From: Butyricicoccus_A sp963601915
GTDB taxonomy: Bacteria > Bacillota > Clostridia > Oscillospirales > Butyricicoccaceae
DNA length: 64,000 bases
Assembly: GCA_963601915.1 (NCBI GenBank)
Contig: CAVCGL010000008.1
Span: 1-64,000 of the forward strand
Direction: 5' to 3'
Below the pieces are notes generated by a model. That model was not told the DNA's origin and made no database searches. It saw nothing but the letters and a program-made list of their open reading frames with translations. Made by a program: the position numbers and the translations under genes. Positions 1 to 8,584 of this stretch are shown here, one piece after another; within the stretch, counting starts at the first letter, position 1, and each line of letters begins with the position of its first letter.

Positions 1-16
1 AATAAGTCTTGAAAGG

Positions 17-184
17 TCATCGTAATACCCCGTCAGATTTCGATTTGTACGACACGCAAACTTTGAGATTTTCAGCCCACAGTGCCAATTCCTTGTGGCT
101 TGCGCTCCGCTTGAACACCTTATCTTGGGACAACATATCACCGAATCGGAAACCTACAAAAACCACATCGTAATCGGTTATCAT
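17..184 (-). CDS. small hypothetical protein, 55 aa
   Basis: An open frame starts at ATG 184 and stops at TGA 17-19. I do not recognise the product; it begins MITDYDVVFVGF and is polar after the first ten residues. Two things support a real gene. A sigma-A-like promoter (TTGACA, 17 bp, TAGAAT on the minus strand, 194-222) lies just upstream. The stop codon also overlaps a new ATG (18-20) in the ATGA manner, as if another gene begins there and runs out of the window to the left. The ribosome site is weak. It could instead be chance coding in the leader of that next gene. Confidence 0.35.
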   Translation of the reverse strand: MITDYDVVFVGFRFGDMLSQDKVFKRSASHKELALWAENLKVCVSYKSKSDGVLR

Positions 185-193
185 TCTACCCAC

Positions 194-222
194 ATTCTAA
201 CCATTCTAATCATCATTGTCAA
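194..222 (-). promoter_or_regulatory. sigma-A-type promoter with ATTCTAACC repeats
   Basis: Read on the minus strand, TTGACA (217-222) and TAGAAT (194-199) are 17 bp apart. The motif ATTCTAAC/GGTTAGAAT recurs around it (about 190-240), including one inverted copy, which looks like an operator. It points left, toward the small gene at 17-184. Confidence 0.5.
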
Positions 223-311
223 CCGTGTTGGTTAGAATCACAAGGAGCAGAAGCATCATCAAGAGCAGCAGGTGTCCCGAATTTTATATATTTTTCGTGA
301 CATTCTGCGCG

Positions 312-1193
312 CTATTGCCGCATCCCTGAAAGCTGGGACAGGGTTTCCCCAATATCCCCGTCAATACCAATCGACCGCTGGGCGATTTCCCGCGGCGCGT
401 AGGCTTCCCCCTGATTGATGCAGGCATAGACAGCCTTGGGGTTCTGCGCTGTCATGCGCCAGAACGGATACTTGATGATGCCGGGGGTGTTGTAGCCGAC
501 ACCCAATTCCAGAAAGAGAATCCGGCATCCGGCGCGGGTGCGGAGAAAATTTTCATACCGCTCGGCTGCCAAATGCCAGCCCTCGTCCTGTACAAAGGTG
601 TCGTCACAGCGCAGGTTCATCGTCATCGGCTTCCCGCAGTGCGGGCAGATCGGTAACAGCTCCGTTGGGATTTTCCGGTTGTCCTGCTGCGCGACCATTT
701 CACGGATGAGGGCTTCGTTGTCGTAGGTCTCCTGACAGCATGGCTCGCTGCACTGAAACAGACCATAATCGCCTTGGGTATAAAACAGTCGTTTTTTGTC
801 AAATCCAGCTTTTTGGAAACAATGATCGACATTGGTTGTGATGACAAAATAATCCTTTTCCGCCACCAGCTCGAACAGATCGGTATATACTGTTTTTGGT
901 GCGTCCATATAGCGATTGACAAACACATACCGGCTCCAATATGCCCAATATTCTTCGAGGGTCGAAAACGGATAAAATCCACCGGAGTACATGTCATGAA
1001 AATCATACATTGCGGCGAAATCCGAAAAATATTTTTCAAAGCGTTCGCCGGTATACACAAATCCGGCAGAGGTAGAAAGCCCCGCGCCCGCGCCGATGAC
1101 TACGGTGTCCGCTTGGTCAAATGCGGCTTGCAGGCGTTTGATTTGCTTCGAGCAGTCGGGCGTAGATTTGTTTGTCCATATCCTTGAAAACAT
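312..1193 (-). CDS. class M sirtuin (SirTM), protein ADP-ribosyltransferase
   Basis: Sir2-fold NAD-dependent enzyme of 293 aa. The NAD-binding motif GAGAGLSTSAGF is near residue 35, followed by TTNVD. Where ordinary deacetylases have the catalytic histidine, this protein reads FYTQGDYG, with glutamine in place of histidine. That substitution is described for class M sirtuins, which act as ADP-ribosyltransferases on lipoylated GcvH-like carriers. Cysteines at CSEPCC and CPHC look like the structural zinc site. The gene overlaps the 3' end of the macrodomain gene by 77 bp, so the two are almost certainly co-transcribed and opposed in function (add and remove ADP-ribose). The usual partners GcvH-L and LplA2 are not in this window. 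Confidence 0.85.
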   Translation of the reverse strand: MFSRIWTNKSTPDCSKQIKRLQAAFDQADTVVIGAGAGLSTSAGFVYTGERFEKYFSDFAAMYDFHDMYSGGFYPFSTLEEYWAYWSRYVFVNRYMDAPKTVYTDLFELVAEKDYFVITTNVDHCFQKAGFDKKRLFYTQGDYGLFQCSEPCCQETYDNEALIREMVAQQDNRKIPTELLPICPHCGKPMTMNLRCDDTFVQDEGWHLAAERYENFLRTRAGCRILFLELGVGYNTPGIIKYPFWRMTAQNPKAVYACINQGEAYAPREIAQRSIGIDGDIGETLSQLSGMRQ

Positions 1194-1947
1194 TGAAAAT
1201 TACCTTCTTTACACTGGTTTTGGCAGACATACACTGTTTGACGGTATCTATGGCGATTTGTGCCGCTAGTTCATTGGGAAAATGAAATTCTCCCGTGGAA
1301 ATGCAGCAAAATGCCACGCTTTCCAATCCGTTTTGTGCTGCCAGCTCCAAACAGGAGCGGTAACAGGAGGCGAGCAGCTCGCGGTCTCGGTCTGTCACGC
1401 GGCCGCGGATGATGGGACCGACCGTATGCAGGACATATCGGCAGGGAAGATTGAACGCCGGTGTGATTTTGGCCTGTCCGGTAGGCTCCGGATACCCTTG
1501 CTGTTCCATCAGCTGGGCACACGCCTGCCGCAGCTGCACCCCTGCAAAGGTGTGAATCGCGTTGTCAATACAGCGGTGATTGGGAATATAGCAGCCGGTC
1601 AGGCCGCTGTTTGCCGCATTGACAATGGCATCGCATTGCAGTTTGGTAATATCTCCCTGCCAGAGATACAGCCTCGGCGTCACGGGCGTCAGCTCGGAAA
1701 TATGCGTGACAGGCTGTTTTTTAAGCTCTGCCTGTAAATAAGCATCTTGTATTTTGATAAATTTTTTGCCGGTATGCTGCGGCGCGCGAATGTTCATCAG
1801 TCCACGCAAAAGCTGCTTTTGCAGCGCAGATTCTTTCGGAATGTCTATGGATTGGTATTCGTTATTTTCGTTTAATAGCGACTGGATGAGAAACAGCCGC
1901 CGCTGTGCTTGGTTCATATGCGATCCGAACAGCTGAGAAAGTGCCAT
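1117..1947 (-). CDS. zinc-containing macrodomain, protein-ADP-ribose hydrolase
   Basis: A 276-aa protein with an N-terminal helical region of about 115 residues followed by a macrodomain (LYLWQGDITKLQCDAIVNAAN). The segment GCYIPNHRCIDNAIH is the Zn-macrodomain signature seen in sirtuin-linked macrodomains that remove ADP-ribose from modified proteins. I chose the ATG at 1947 because GGAGGG lies 5 bp upstream; the longer frame to 2106 has no ribosome site and adds an atypical hydrophobic leader. It is the first gene of a two-gene unit with the sirtuin. Confidence 0.88.
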   Translation of the reverse strand: MALSQLFGSHMNQAQRRLFLIQSLLNENNEYQSIDIPKESALQKQLLRGLMNIRAPQHTGKKFIKIQDAYLQAELKKQPVTHISELTPVTPRLYLWQGDITKLQCDAIVNAANSGLTGCYIPNHRCIDNAIHTFAGVQLRQACAQLMEQQGYPEPTGQAKITPAFNLPCRYVLHTVGPIIRGRVTDRDRELLASCYRSCLELAAQNGLESVAFCCISTGEFHFPNELAAQIAIDTVKQCMSAKTSVKKVIFNVFKDMDKQIYARLLEANQTPASRI

Positions 1948-2120
1948 AATAATTCCCTCCAAACGAGATTCAGGGAGCCTGTCGCTCTCTGTCTTTTCCA
2001 TTTTACTCAAAATTTTCAGCAGGACAAGTACGCACAAAAAAGTAACCGCTTGCAAGTCAAAGAAACCTGCATTATAATTTGTATATAACAGGCAAAAGGA
2101 AACCATGGGAGGTGGCTGGT

Positions 2121-2462
2121 ATGCTCAAAAAAGAAGAACTGCCCGCTTGTCCAGTTGCAACGACTGTGTCTCTGATTGGAAGCAAATGGAAGCTGCTGAT
2201 TATACGGAATTTGATGGCGCGTCCGTGGCGGTTTAATGAACTCAAACGGGATTTGAACGGCATCAGCCAAAAGGTGCTGACGGACAGCCTGCGCTCCATG
2301 GAGGCGGACGGCATCATTACCCGCACGGTCTATCCGGAAGTGCCGCCGCGCGTGGAATATGCCCTGTCCGAGCTGGGAGAATCCATGCGGCCAATCATGA
2401 AGTCGATGGAAGCATGGGGAACGGCGTATAAGGAGAGGAAGTCGGGGCATATCGACGGGTGA
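2121..2462 (+). CDS. HxlR-type winged-helix transcriptional regulator
   Basis: A 113-aa single-domain HxlR protein: CPVATTVSLIGSKWKLLIIRNL at the N-terminus with the conserved cysteine, then the recognition helix region (RFNELKRDLNGISQKVLTDSLRSME) and the beta-wing (ITRTVYPEVPPRVEYALSELG). HxlR proteins usually sense redox, aldehyde or electrophile stress. Start ATG 2121 follows GGGAGGTGG; the earlier in-frame start lacks a ribosome site. It is divergent from the macrodomain/sirtuin pair, a plausible target, though no operator could be assigned. Confidence 0.85.
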   Translation: MLKKEELPACPVATTVSLIGSKWKLLIIRNLMARPWRFNELKRDLNGISQKVLTDSLRSMEADGIITRTVYPEVPPRVEYALSELGESMRPIMKSMEAWGTAYKERKSGHIDG

Positions 2463-2557
2463 CAGGGGAGCGGCTTGTTATTTGTCTTGGTAAATGGTAA
2501 AATCAAAGGATCATTGGTGCGCTGTACCGAGCAGCCCAAGAAAGGAGTCTGAAACGC

Positions 2558-4147
2558 ATGGGACGATTTGTAAATCCTGATAACAGTGCATTTCAGGTTG
2601 CTCTCAATTCCAAAATTTATGTGGATAAGACCGGCCTGATTGCATATACAAACAGCGTCTTAGGCACGACAAATGCTTTGATTTGCAATAGCCGCCCAAG
2701 ACGGTTCGGAAAGTCATATGCGGCCAATATGCTGGCGGCATATTACAGCAAGGGTGCTGATTCCGAAACCATGTTTTCCGGACTGGAAATAGGGAAAGAC
2801 ACAGACTTCAAAAAACACCTCAATCAATATGATGTGATTCATGTGGATATGCAGTGGTTTTTGGCAAACTGTGATAACGCCGATATGGTCGTTCGGTTTG
2901 TGACAAAGGCAGTGCTGGACGAACTGCGTGATGTGTATCCAGAAATTTTGCCGCCGGATGTGTTCCGCCTGCCCGATGCGCTTTCTAGGATTCGGGATAA
3001 AACCGGACAGAAATTCGTTGTTATCATTGACGAATGGGATGTACTCATTCGTGACGAGGCGGCGAACAAAAACGTACAAGAGGAATACATTACCTTCCTG
3101 CGGGGCATGTTCAAGGGAACCGAGCCGACAAAATATCTTCAGCTGGCATACCTTACCGGCATCCTTCCGATCAAAAAGGAAAAAACGCAGTCCGCGTTAA
3201 ATAATTTTGACGAGTTTTCTATGCTGAGCGCTGGCAATCTTGCACCGTATATCGGATTTACGGAAGAGGAAGTGTGCAAGCTGGCGCAGGAATACCATCA
3301 GAATTTCGAGGAAGTGAAGCGCTGGTATGACGGTTATCTGTTGAAAGGGTATCAGGTGTATAATCCCAGAGCGGTTGTCAGTGTCATGCTGCGCGGAGAA
3401 TTTAAGAGCTATTGGTCGGAAACGGCTTCTTATGATGCCATTGTGCCGCTCATCAATATGGATTATGACGGTCTCAAAACAGCTATCATTGAAATGCTCT
3501 CCGGAGCAGATGTAAAGGTGAATACAGCGACCTTTAAAAATGATACGGTAAATATCAAGAACAAGGACGATGTCTTGACCTACATGATTCACTTGGGCTA
3601 TCTGGGCTACAACGAGACCAGAAAAACAGCGTTTGTGCCGAATGAGGAAATTCGGCAGGAGTTGACAATTGCTGTCGAGAGCAATCCTTGGAATGAGATG
3701 ATAACCTTTCAGCAGGAGTCGGAACGGCTGTTAGATGCCACGCTGGACATGGATGGAGAGGCCGTTGCGGCGCAGATAGAAACCATTCACAACGAGTATG
3801 CATCGTCTATCCAGTACAACAATGAAAATTCCTTGAGCAGTGTACTGACCATTGCGTATCTCAGTGCCATGCAATATTACTTCAAGCCGGTTCGTGAGCT
3901 GCCGACAGGCAGAGGCTTTGCGGACTTTGTGTTTGTGCCAAAACCCGAGTACAAGCACGACTATCCTGCTTTGCTGATAGAACTGAAATGGAATCAGAAT
4001 GCGCAGACAGCTTTGCAGCAGATAAAAAATAAGAACTATCCGGCGTCGATCCTGCACTACACGGGCGACATCCTGCTCGTCGGAATCAACTATGACAAGA
4101 GCACAAAAGCGCATCAGTGTTTGATGGAAATGTATACGAAAGCCTGA
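2558..4147 (+). CDS. AAA-ATPase-like protein with PD-(D/E)XK nuclease domain
   Basis: 529 aa, with the domain order of the AAA-ATPase_like (PF09820) plus PDDEXK_9 (PF08011) family common in gut anaerobes. The Walker A variant RPRRFGKS is near residue 50 and Walker B FVVIIDEWDVL near 155. The C-terminal nuclease fold reads GRGFADFVFVPK followed about 20 residues later by LLIELKWN, giving the D and ExK catalytic residues. The family often occurs in many copies per genome and its role (defence or regulation) is unproven. The gene stands alone, with its own ribosome site AAAGGAG and a strong terminator after it. Confidence 0.85.
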   Translation: MGRFVNPDNSAFQVALNSKIYVDKTGLIAYTNSVLGTTNALICNSRPRRFGKSYAANMLAAYYSKGADSETMFSGLEIGKDTDFKKHLNQYDVIHVDMQWFLANCDNADMVVRFVTKAVLDELRDVYPEILPPDVFRLPDALSRIRDKTGQKFVVIIDEWDVLIRDEAANKNVQEEYITFLRGMFKGTEPTKYLQLAYLTGILPIKKEKTQSALNNFDEFSMLSAGNLAPYIGFTEEEVCKLAQEYHQNFEEVKRWYDGYLLKGYQVYNPRAVVSVMLRGEFKSYWSETASYDAIVPLINMDYDGLKTAIIEMLSGADVKVNTATFKNDTVNIKNKDDVLTYMIHLGYLGYNETRKTAFVPNEEIRQELTIAVESNPWNEMITFQQESERLLDATLDMDGEAVAAQIETIHNEYASSIQYNNENSLSSVLTIAYLSAMQYYFKPVRELPTGRGFADFVFVPKPEYKHDYPALLIELKWNQNAQTALQQIKNKNYPASILHYTGDILLVGINYDKSTKAHQCLMEMYTKA

Positions 4148-4170
4148 CAAAAACAGTTGGATATATGCAC

Positions 4171-4206
4171 AAAAGCCCAATCATCTTCACAGATGATTGG
4201 GCTTTT
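4171..4206. terminator. bidirectional terminator
   Basis: A perfect 16-bp stem with a 4-nt loop (AAAAGCCCAATCATCT / AGATGATTGGGCTTTT), T-rich on both sides. It separates the convergent ATPase and papain-like genes. Confidence 0.9.
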
Positions 4207-4239
4207 CGTTTGCTGGCGCAATAGAAACATTCTGCGGTA

Positions 4240-5247
4240 TTACACCTCGTTTACCTTCACGTCAAGCAAATTATCCTGCCGGATTAACGTTTTTGCAAGA
4301 TACGTCGGCAGATACATATTTGATTTCATATGCAGGTGGAAGCTGGGCAGGCGGAGCAGCTGCTCCGAGACAAACGCAGAGCAGAAAAAGGCTTCGCTGG
4401 GTTTGAACGGGCGATAGATGCGAAGCGCACTCAGCACAGCACCCAGCAGGTCATAGCGCATCGTTTGTACCTGCTCGCGGTAGGTCTCTATCTGGTGCGC
4501 GACCTGATGATATTCCGCCTCGGTCACTTTGAACTGATAACAAAGGCTCTCCTTATGCCTGCCGCGTATTTTGCGGTGGCTCGGATGCTCCGCCCGAAAG
4601 CCGCGCATGGTGAAGCTGTAAAAGGTCTCGGTCTGTTCGCCCAGCCCCAGTGAGGCGTGCGTAAACTGACGCCCTGTGCACCAATAGATCAAATCGGACA
4701 CCAGACCATGATTTCGCGTGAACAGGACGGAGAGCACATAGGGGTGTGCGCTGTCGTCCTCGGTCATGACCGGCTTGTCGTACAGATGGCTTGTCAACTC
4801 CTGTGTCGCTTTCTTCCAACCGACGATTTCCGTTCGCTTCATCACAAGACCCACGGCGAGGAAAATCCAGAACAGAAGCACGCCGATTTGCAGCATCACT
4901 CTCGGATGCGCGCCGTCCATATGGAGCGCATAAAGGATTGCGCCCTGTACGCAAAACAAAACCACGTGGATTGCCAGATTGATAAACATCGTGAGAAAGC
5001 CGACCTGTTTGCGATCCGCCAGCTCGATAAACCGCAGTTTTTGGTCTACGCTCCGTTCCAGTTTGCGTTCTTCTTCGCTCTGCGGCGTCTCACGCTGCAG
5101 GACAATCGCATAGTTTTGCCCGACCTTGTCCACGCCAGCGACCGTATAGCCCAGTTTTTCATAGCATTCGATATAGAAGGGAACACGATGTTTACATGCC
5201 AGGATCTCTTTTGTGCGGCCGCTGTTTTGCTGCTGGTCACTGCCCAT
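4240..5247 (-). CDS. membrane protein with papain-like (NlpC/YiiX-type) domain
   Basis: 335 aa. The N-terminal 110 residues are charged, followed by two hydrophobic helices (about 115-140 and 150-170) and a C-terminal domain from about 200. The C-terminal part has the order of permuted papain-like hydrolases: a His motif (FTHASLGLG) before a Cys motif (FFCSAFVSEQL). That fold includes cell-wall peptidases and lipid amidases, so the substrate is open. Start ATG 5247 has GGAGGT 8 bp upstream; the longer upstream frame is untypical. The gene is a single transcription unit. Confidence 0.7.
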   Translation of the reverse strand: MGSDQQQNSGRTKEILACKHRVPFYIECYEKLGYTVAGVDKVGQNYAIVLQRETPQSEEERKLERSVDQKLRFIELADRKQVGFLTMFINLAIHVVLFCVQGAILYALHMDGAHPRVMLQIGVLLFWIFLAVGLVMKRTEIVGWKKATQELTSHLYDKPVMTEDDSAHPYVLSVLFTRNHGLVSDLIYWCTGRQFTHASLGLGEQTETFYSFTMRGFRAEHPSHRKIRGRHKESLCYQFKVTEAEYHQVAHQIETYREQVQTMRYDLLGAVLSALRIYRPFKPSEAFFCSAFVSEQLLRLPSFHLHMKSNMYLPTYLAKTLIRQDNLLDVKVNEV

Positions 5248-5540
5248 CACGGATACCTCCTGTCTGTGCCGTCCATGGATGTGTTGCAAAAGAAAATAAA
5301 AAAAAGACGAATGAGCCGCCCTGCGGGATCGTTCCGCTGCGCAAGGACTCACGCAGAAAGAACCATGCATTCGCCAGAAATACTGTAACACAGACGGGGC
5401 GATTTCGTCAATCACTTTTGCGTGACGCGGAGAGACGCGACCCAAAGCGGGCTCCCTCTTGAGTTTCCGCAGTGGATTTGTCTGCGCCTTTGCGTTATAA
5501 TTAGAAAAAGTGATAGAAACTTGTCAGAGGAGGCGCGCAC

Positions 5541-6425
5541 ATGCTCAAACAGCTCAAATATTTTCAATCGGTGGTTCGCCTGCACAGCTTTTCGGCGGCA
5601 GCCGAGGAAAACTTCATTTCTCAGTCCGCCATTTCCCAGCAGGTGCAGGCATTGGAGCGGGAGCTGGGCTTTTCGCTTTTGGAGCGCAGGCACCGCAGCT
5701 TTACGCTGACACCGGCCGGAGAATACTTTTATCAGAAAAGTCTGATTTTGACGGAAGATTATGAACGGATGTGCAGCGAGGCGGCGAAAATCGCCAAAGG
5801 CGATCAAGCCAGTCTCAACATCGGGTATCTGCGCTGTTATACGGGCGGCGAATTTCACCGCGCCTTGGAGCTGTTTTCGGAACAGCATCCGGATGTCGAG
5901 GTGTCGGTCACGTATGGCAACCATGAGGAGCTGTACGCCATGCTGCGCGCAGAGGAGGTAGACCTCATTCTAAACGACCAGCGGCGCGCCTTTTCGGACG
6001 AATACGTCAATCTGGTTCTGACCACCTGCGAGAGCTATGTAGAGGTCTCTGCCCGCAGTCCGCTCGCGCAGCTGTCTCAGATCACGCCGCCGGAGCTGAA
6101 AAACATTCCCTGTATTTTGGTGGCGTCCGCGGCGCAGAGAAAGACCGAGCAGGAATATTATCAGACCGTCGTGGGGCTTCAGGGAGAGTATTTGTATGCG
6201 GAAAATATAGAAGAAGCCCGACTGATGGTGATTTCCCGCAGAGGATTTTTGCCGGTAGAAGGTGCCTCGGCGCTGCCCGCCATGGGAACCTCGATTGTGC
6301 GTGTGCCGCTGGTGCGAGGAGACGAACCGATTCTGCGAAACTACTGCGCCTTCTGGAAAAAGGACAACTCTGGCTATTATGTCGAGGCGTTTGCCGCGCT
6401 GCTTCGGGCACAGTTTGCCGAGTGA
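5541..6425 (+). CDS. LysR family transcriptional regulator
   Basis: 294 aa. The N-terminal winged helix (MLKQLKYFQSVVRLHSFSAAAEE, SQSAISQQVQALERELG) is canonical LysR; residues 90-290 form the periplasmic-binding-like effector domain. AGAGGAGG precedes the ATG. The flavodoxin-type and SDR genes follow in the same direction after 110 bp and may be targets. The effector cannot be deduced. Confidence 0.9.
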   Translation: MLKQLKYFQSVVRLHSFSAAAEENFISQSAISQQVQALERELGFSLLERRHRSFTLTPAGEYFYQKSLILTEDYERMCSEAAKIAKGDQASLNIGYLRCYTGGEFHRALELFSEQHPDVEVSVTYGNHEELYAMLRAEEVDLILNDQRRAFSDEYVNLVLTTCESYVEVSARSPLAQLSQITPPELKNIPCILVASAAQRKTEQEYYQTVVGLQGEYLYAENIEEARLMVISRRGFLPVEGASALPAMGTSIVRVPLVRGDEPILRNYCAFWKKDNSGYYVEAFAALLRAQFAE

Positions 6426-6536
6426 AGCGGCGTTTTTTTGTATTAGTTTTACTTATCTGAAACCGCCGAAAGCAAAATTGATTGCTGCCCTATTTTCGGG
6501 TACACTAGAGACATCAAACACAGGGAGGATGTTCTA

Positions 6537-7067
6537 ATGAAGGTACTTGCTATCAGCTCCAGCCCGCGCAAGGGCGGCAATTCCGATGTGCTGTGCGACG
6601 AATTTTTGAAGGGCGCGGCAGAGAGCGGCCACGAGGTACAAAAGATCCGACTGGCAGAAAAGAAAATTTCCCCATGTTCGGCATGTTGCGCCTGCGCTGA
6701 GAGCCATGTGTGCGTCAAAAAGGACGATATGGCGGAGATGCTGGACGCACTGAAAACCGCAGAGGTCATTGTACTGGCATCGCCGGTATATTTTTACTCG
6801 GTCTGTTCGCAGATGAAAACCATGATTGACCGCTGTTTTGCCGATTTTCAGGCGATTCACGACAAAACATTCTATCTGATCGTCACGGCGGCAGACCCCC
6901 AGCACAGTGCTGCGGATGAAACACTGGCAGATTTCCGCGGGTATCTGCGCTGTCTGCCGGGCGCAAAGGAAGCAGGCGTTGTGTTCGGCACGGGCACTTG
7001 GGACAAGGGCGATGTGTATCGCCATCCCTCGATGAAACAGGCATTTGACATGGGAAAGGAGATTTGA
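6537..7067 (+). CDS. NADPH-dependent FMN reductase / flavodoxin-like protein
   Basis: 176 aa with the FMN phosphate-binding loop SSSPRKGGNSD at the N-terminus and a flavodoxin-like fold (SPVYFYSVCSQMKTMIDR). The cysteine cluster CSACCACAESHVC around residues 45-57 resembles iron-sulfur flavoproteins, so an Fe-S centre is possible. It ends in TGA 2 bp before the next gene, so the SDR gene is translated from the same message. Likely role: electron donor or quinone/nitro/azo reductase. Confidence 0.85.
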   Translation: MKVLAISSSPRKGGNSDVLCDEFLKGAAESGHEVQKIRLAEKKISPCSACCACAESHVCVKKDDMAEMLDALKTAEVIVLASPVYFYSVCSQMKTMIDRCFADFQAIHDKTFYLIVTAADPQHSAADETLADFRGYLRCLPGAKEAGVVFGTGTWDKGDVYRHPSMKQAFDMGKEI

Positions 7068-7069
7068 AC

Positions 7070-7900
7070 ATGAAACAGGTCATGTTATTGGCTGGTGCCG
7101 GACAAATCGGCATGGCAATCGCTCGCCGCATGGGCACGGGCAAAAAAATCGTCGTGGGTGACAAGAAGCTCGAAAACGCGCAGGCGATTGCAAAAACCAT
7201 GAATGAGGCAGGCTTTGACGTCGTGCCGATGGAGATGGATTTGTCCAGCCGCGCATCCATTCAAGCACTGATTGCTGAGGGACAGAAGTACGGCGAGATC
7301 AACATGCTGGTCAACGCCGCAGGCGTGTCCCCGAGTCAGGCACCAATTGAAGCCATTTTGAACGTTGATCTCTACGGCACTGCCGTGCTGCTGGAGGAGG
7401 TCGGCAAGGTCATCGCCGCGGGCGGCGTGGGTGTCACCATTTCCAGCCAGTCCGGCTGGCGAATGCCTGCGCTGACCGCCGAGCAGGATGCCCAGCTCGC
7501 CACCGCGCCGACAGAAGAACTCTTGCAGCTGGATTTCTTGCAGCCGGAACACATCCGCGACACGCTGCACGCCTATCAGCTGGCGAAGCGCTGCAACGAA
7601 AAGCGCGTCATGGCGCAGGCGATCGCATGGGGCGAGCGCGGCGCGCGTCTCAATGCGATTGCCCCGGGCATCATCGTCACGCCGCTGGCACTGGACGAGT
7701 TTAACGGCCCGCGCGGCGATTTTTACAAGAATATGTTCGCCAAGTGCCCGGCAGGCCGCCCGGGCACGGCGGATGAGGTGGCAAATGTCGCAGAGCTTCT
7801 CATGAGCGACAAGGGCGCGTTCATCAGCGGTTCGACGTTCCTCGTGGACGGCGGCGCAACAGCCAGCTATTATTATGGCCCGCTCAAGCCGGAGGCGTAA
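7070..7900 (+). CDS. short-chain dehydrogenase/reductase
   Basis: 276 aa. The N-terminal nucleotide motif is GAGQIGMAIARR, the catalytic Ser lies in ISSQSGW, and YQLAK supplies the Tyr and Lys; the C-terminus ends SGSTFLVDGG as in classical SDRs. Start ATG 7070 is preceded by AAAGGAG inside the end of the FMN reductase gene; the TTG at 7064 is less likely. About 50 extra residues between Ser and Tyr suggest a specialised substrate pocket. It forms a redox pair with the upstream flavoprotein. Confidence 0.88.
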   Translation: MKQVMLLAGAGQIGMAIARRMGTGKKIVVGDKKLENAQAIAKTMNEAGFDVVPMEMDLSSRASIQALIAEGQKYGEINMLVNAAGVSPSQAPIEAILNVDLYGTAVLLEEVGKVIAAGGVGVTISSQSGWRMPALTAEQDAQLATAPTEELLQLDFLQPEHIRDTLHAYQLAKRCNEKRVMAQAIAWGERGARLNAIAPGIIVTPLALDEFNGPRGDFYKNMFAKCPAGRPGTADEVANVAELLMSDKGAFISGSTFLVDGGATASYYYGPLKPEA

Positions 7901-7910
7901 TCAGAAATGC

Positions 7911-7950
7911 AAAAAGCGGAGCAAGACACAAGGGTTTTGCTCCGCTTTTT
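7911..7950. terminator. bidirectional terminator
   Basis: A 14-bp stem (AAAAAGCGGAGCAA / TTGCTCCGCTTTTT) with a 12-nt loop between the convergent SDR and NAD(P)H-binding genes. Confidence 0.88.
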
Positions 7951-7956
7951 CCTATA

Positions 7957-8571
7957 TTACCGGTTGCTTTCGTGCGTGATACTGACGCTTTCTCTGCGGT
8001 AAAGTCTGTCATCCAGAATCAGCTGCGTGGCAAAATGCACCAACGCCGGGATTGGTGTCGTATAGCCCTTTGCCGCTTCGCCCTTGACGGTGAGGACGAA
8101 ATCATCCGCTTCACCCTCACCGAGATAACCGGGGCGAAGAACGGTATAGTTTAAGCTGCTGGCTTCCACCACGTCTGCCGCCTTGCGGTTGGGAATCTGT
8201 GCAGGCTCGTTGTCGAGATTATCATCACCGTCTATTTCATCGGGAATTTCATTGTAAATACCCACCGCAGCCATGAAAATCAAGCGATTTACGCCGCTTT
8301 CCGTCATGGCTGTGACGATGTTCTCCGCGATCTTGGGCAGCGCATCTCCGGAAATGGCGCAGTACACCACATCCTGCTCCGGCATCATGGCTTGCAGTTG
8401 TTCCAGATTTTCCGCATCGCCGTTGACCGCCACAACGCGGTCGGTGTCGGCGTATACGTCCTTGGCATGTCGGGAGAACACGGTGAGATGGCAATCCGTG
8501 TCTGTGAGCAATTTCTCCGTGAGCGCACGTCCCGCTGTGCCCGTTGCACCTAGCAATAGTACCTGTTTCAT
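7957..8571 (-). CDS. NAD(P)H-binding protein, atypical SDR (NmrA/YwnB-like)
   Basis: 204 aa with the glycine motif LGATGTAGRALTEKL at the N-terminus and a short Rossmann domain (VVYCAISGDALPKIAENIVTAM). The family covers flavin reductases, epimerase-like proteins and redox sensors. It lies 13 bp downstream of the aldo/keto reductase gene, so the two form an operon under the MerR-type promoter at 9451-9481. Confidence 0.82.
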   Translation of the reverse strand: MKQVLLLGATGTAGRALTEKLLTDTDCHLTVFSRHAKDVYADTDRVVAVNGDAENLEQLQAMMPEQDVVYCAISGDALPKIAENIVTAMTESGVNRLIFMAAVGIYNEIPDEIDGDDNLDNEPAQIPNRKAADVVEASSLNYTVLRPGYLGEGEADDFVLTVKGEAAKGYTTPIPALVHFATQLILDDRLYRRESVSITHESNR

Positions 8572-8584
8572 GCTGCTGTCTCCT

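Noticed and set aside
2558..4147. Transposase or phage nuclease
   Set aside because: The P-loop RPRRFGKS plus C-terminal PD-(D/E)XK order fits the AAA-ATPase_like/PDDEXK_9 family, and no inverted repeats flank the gene.
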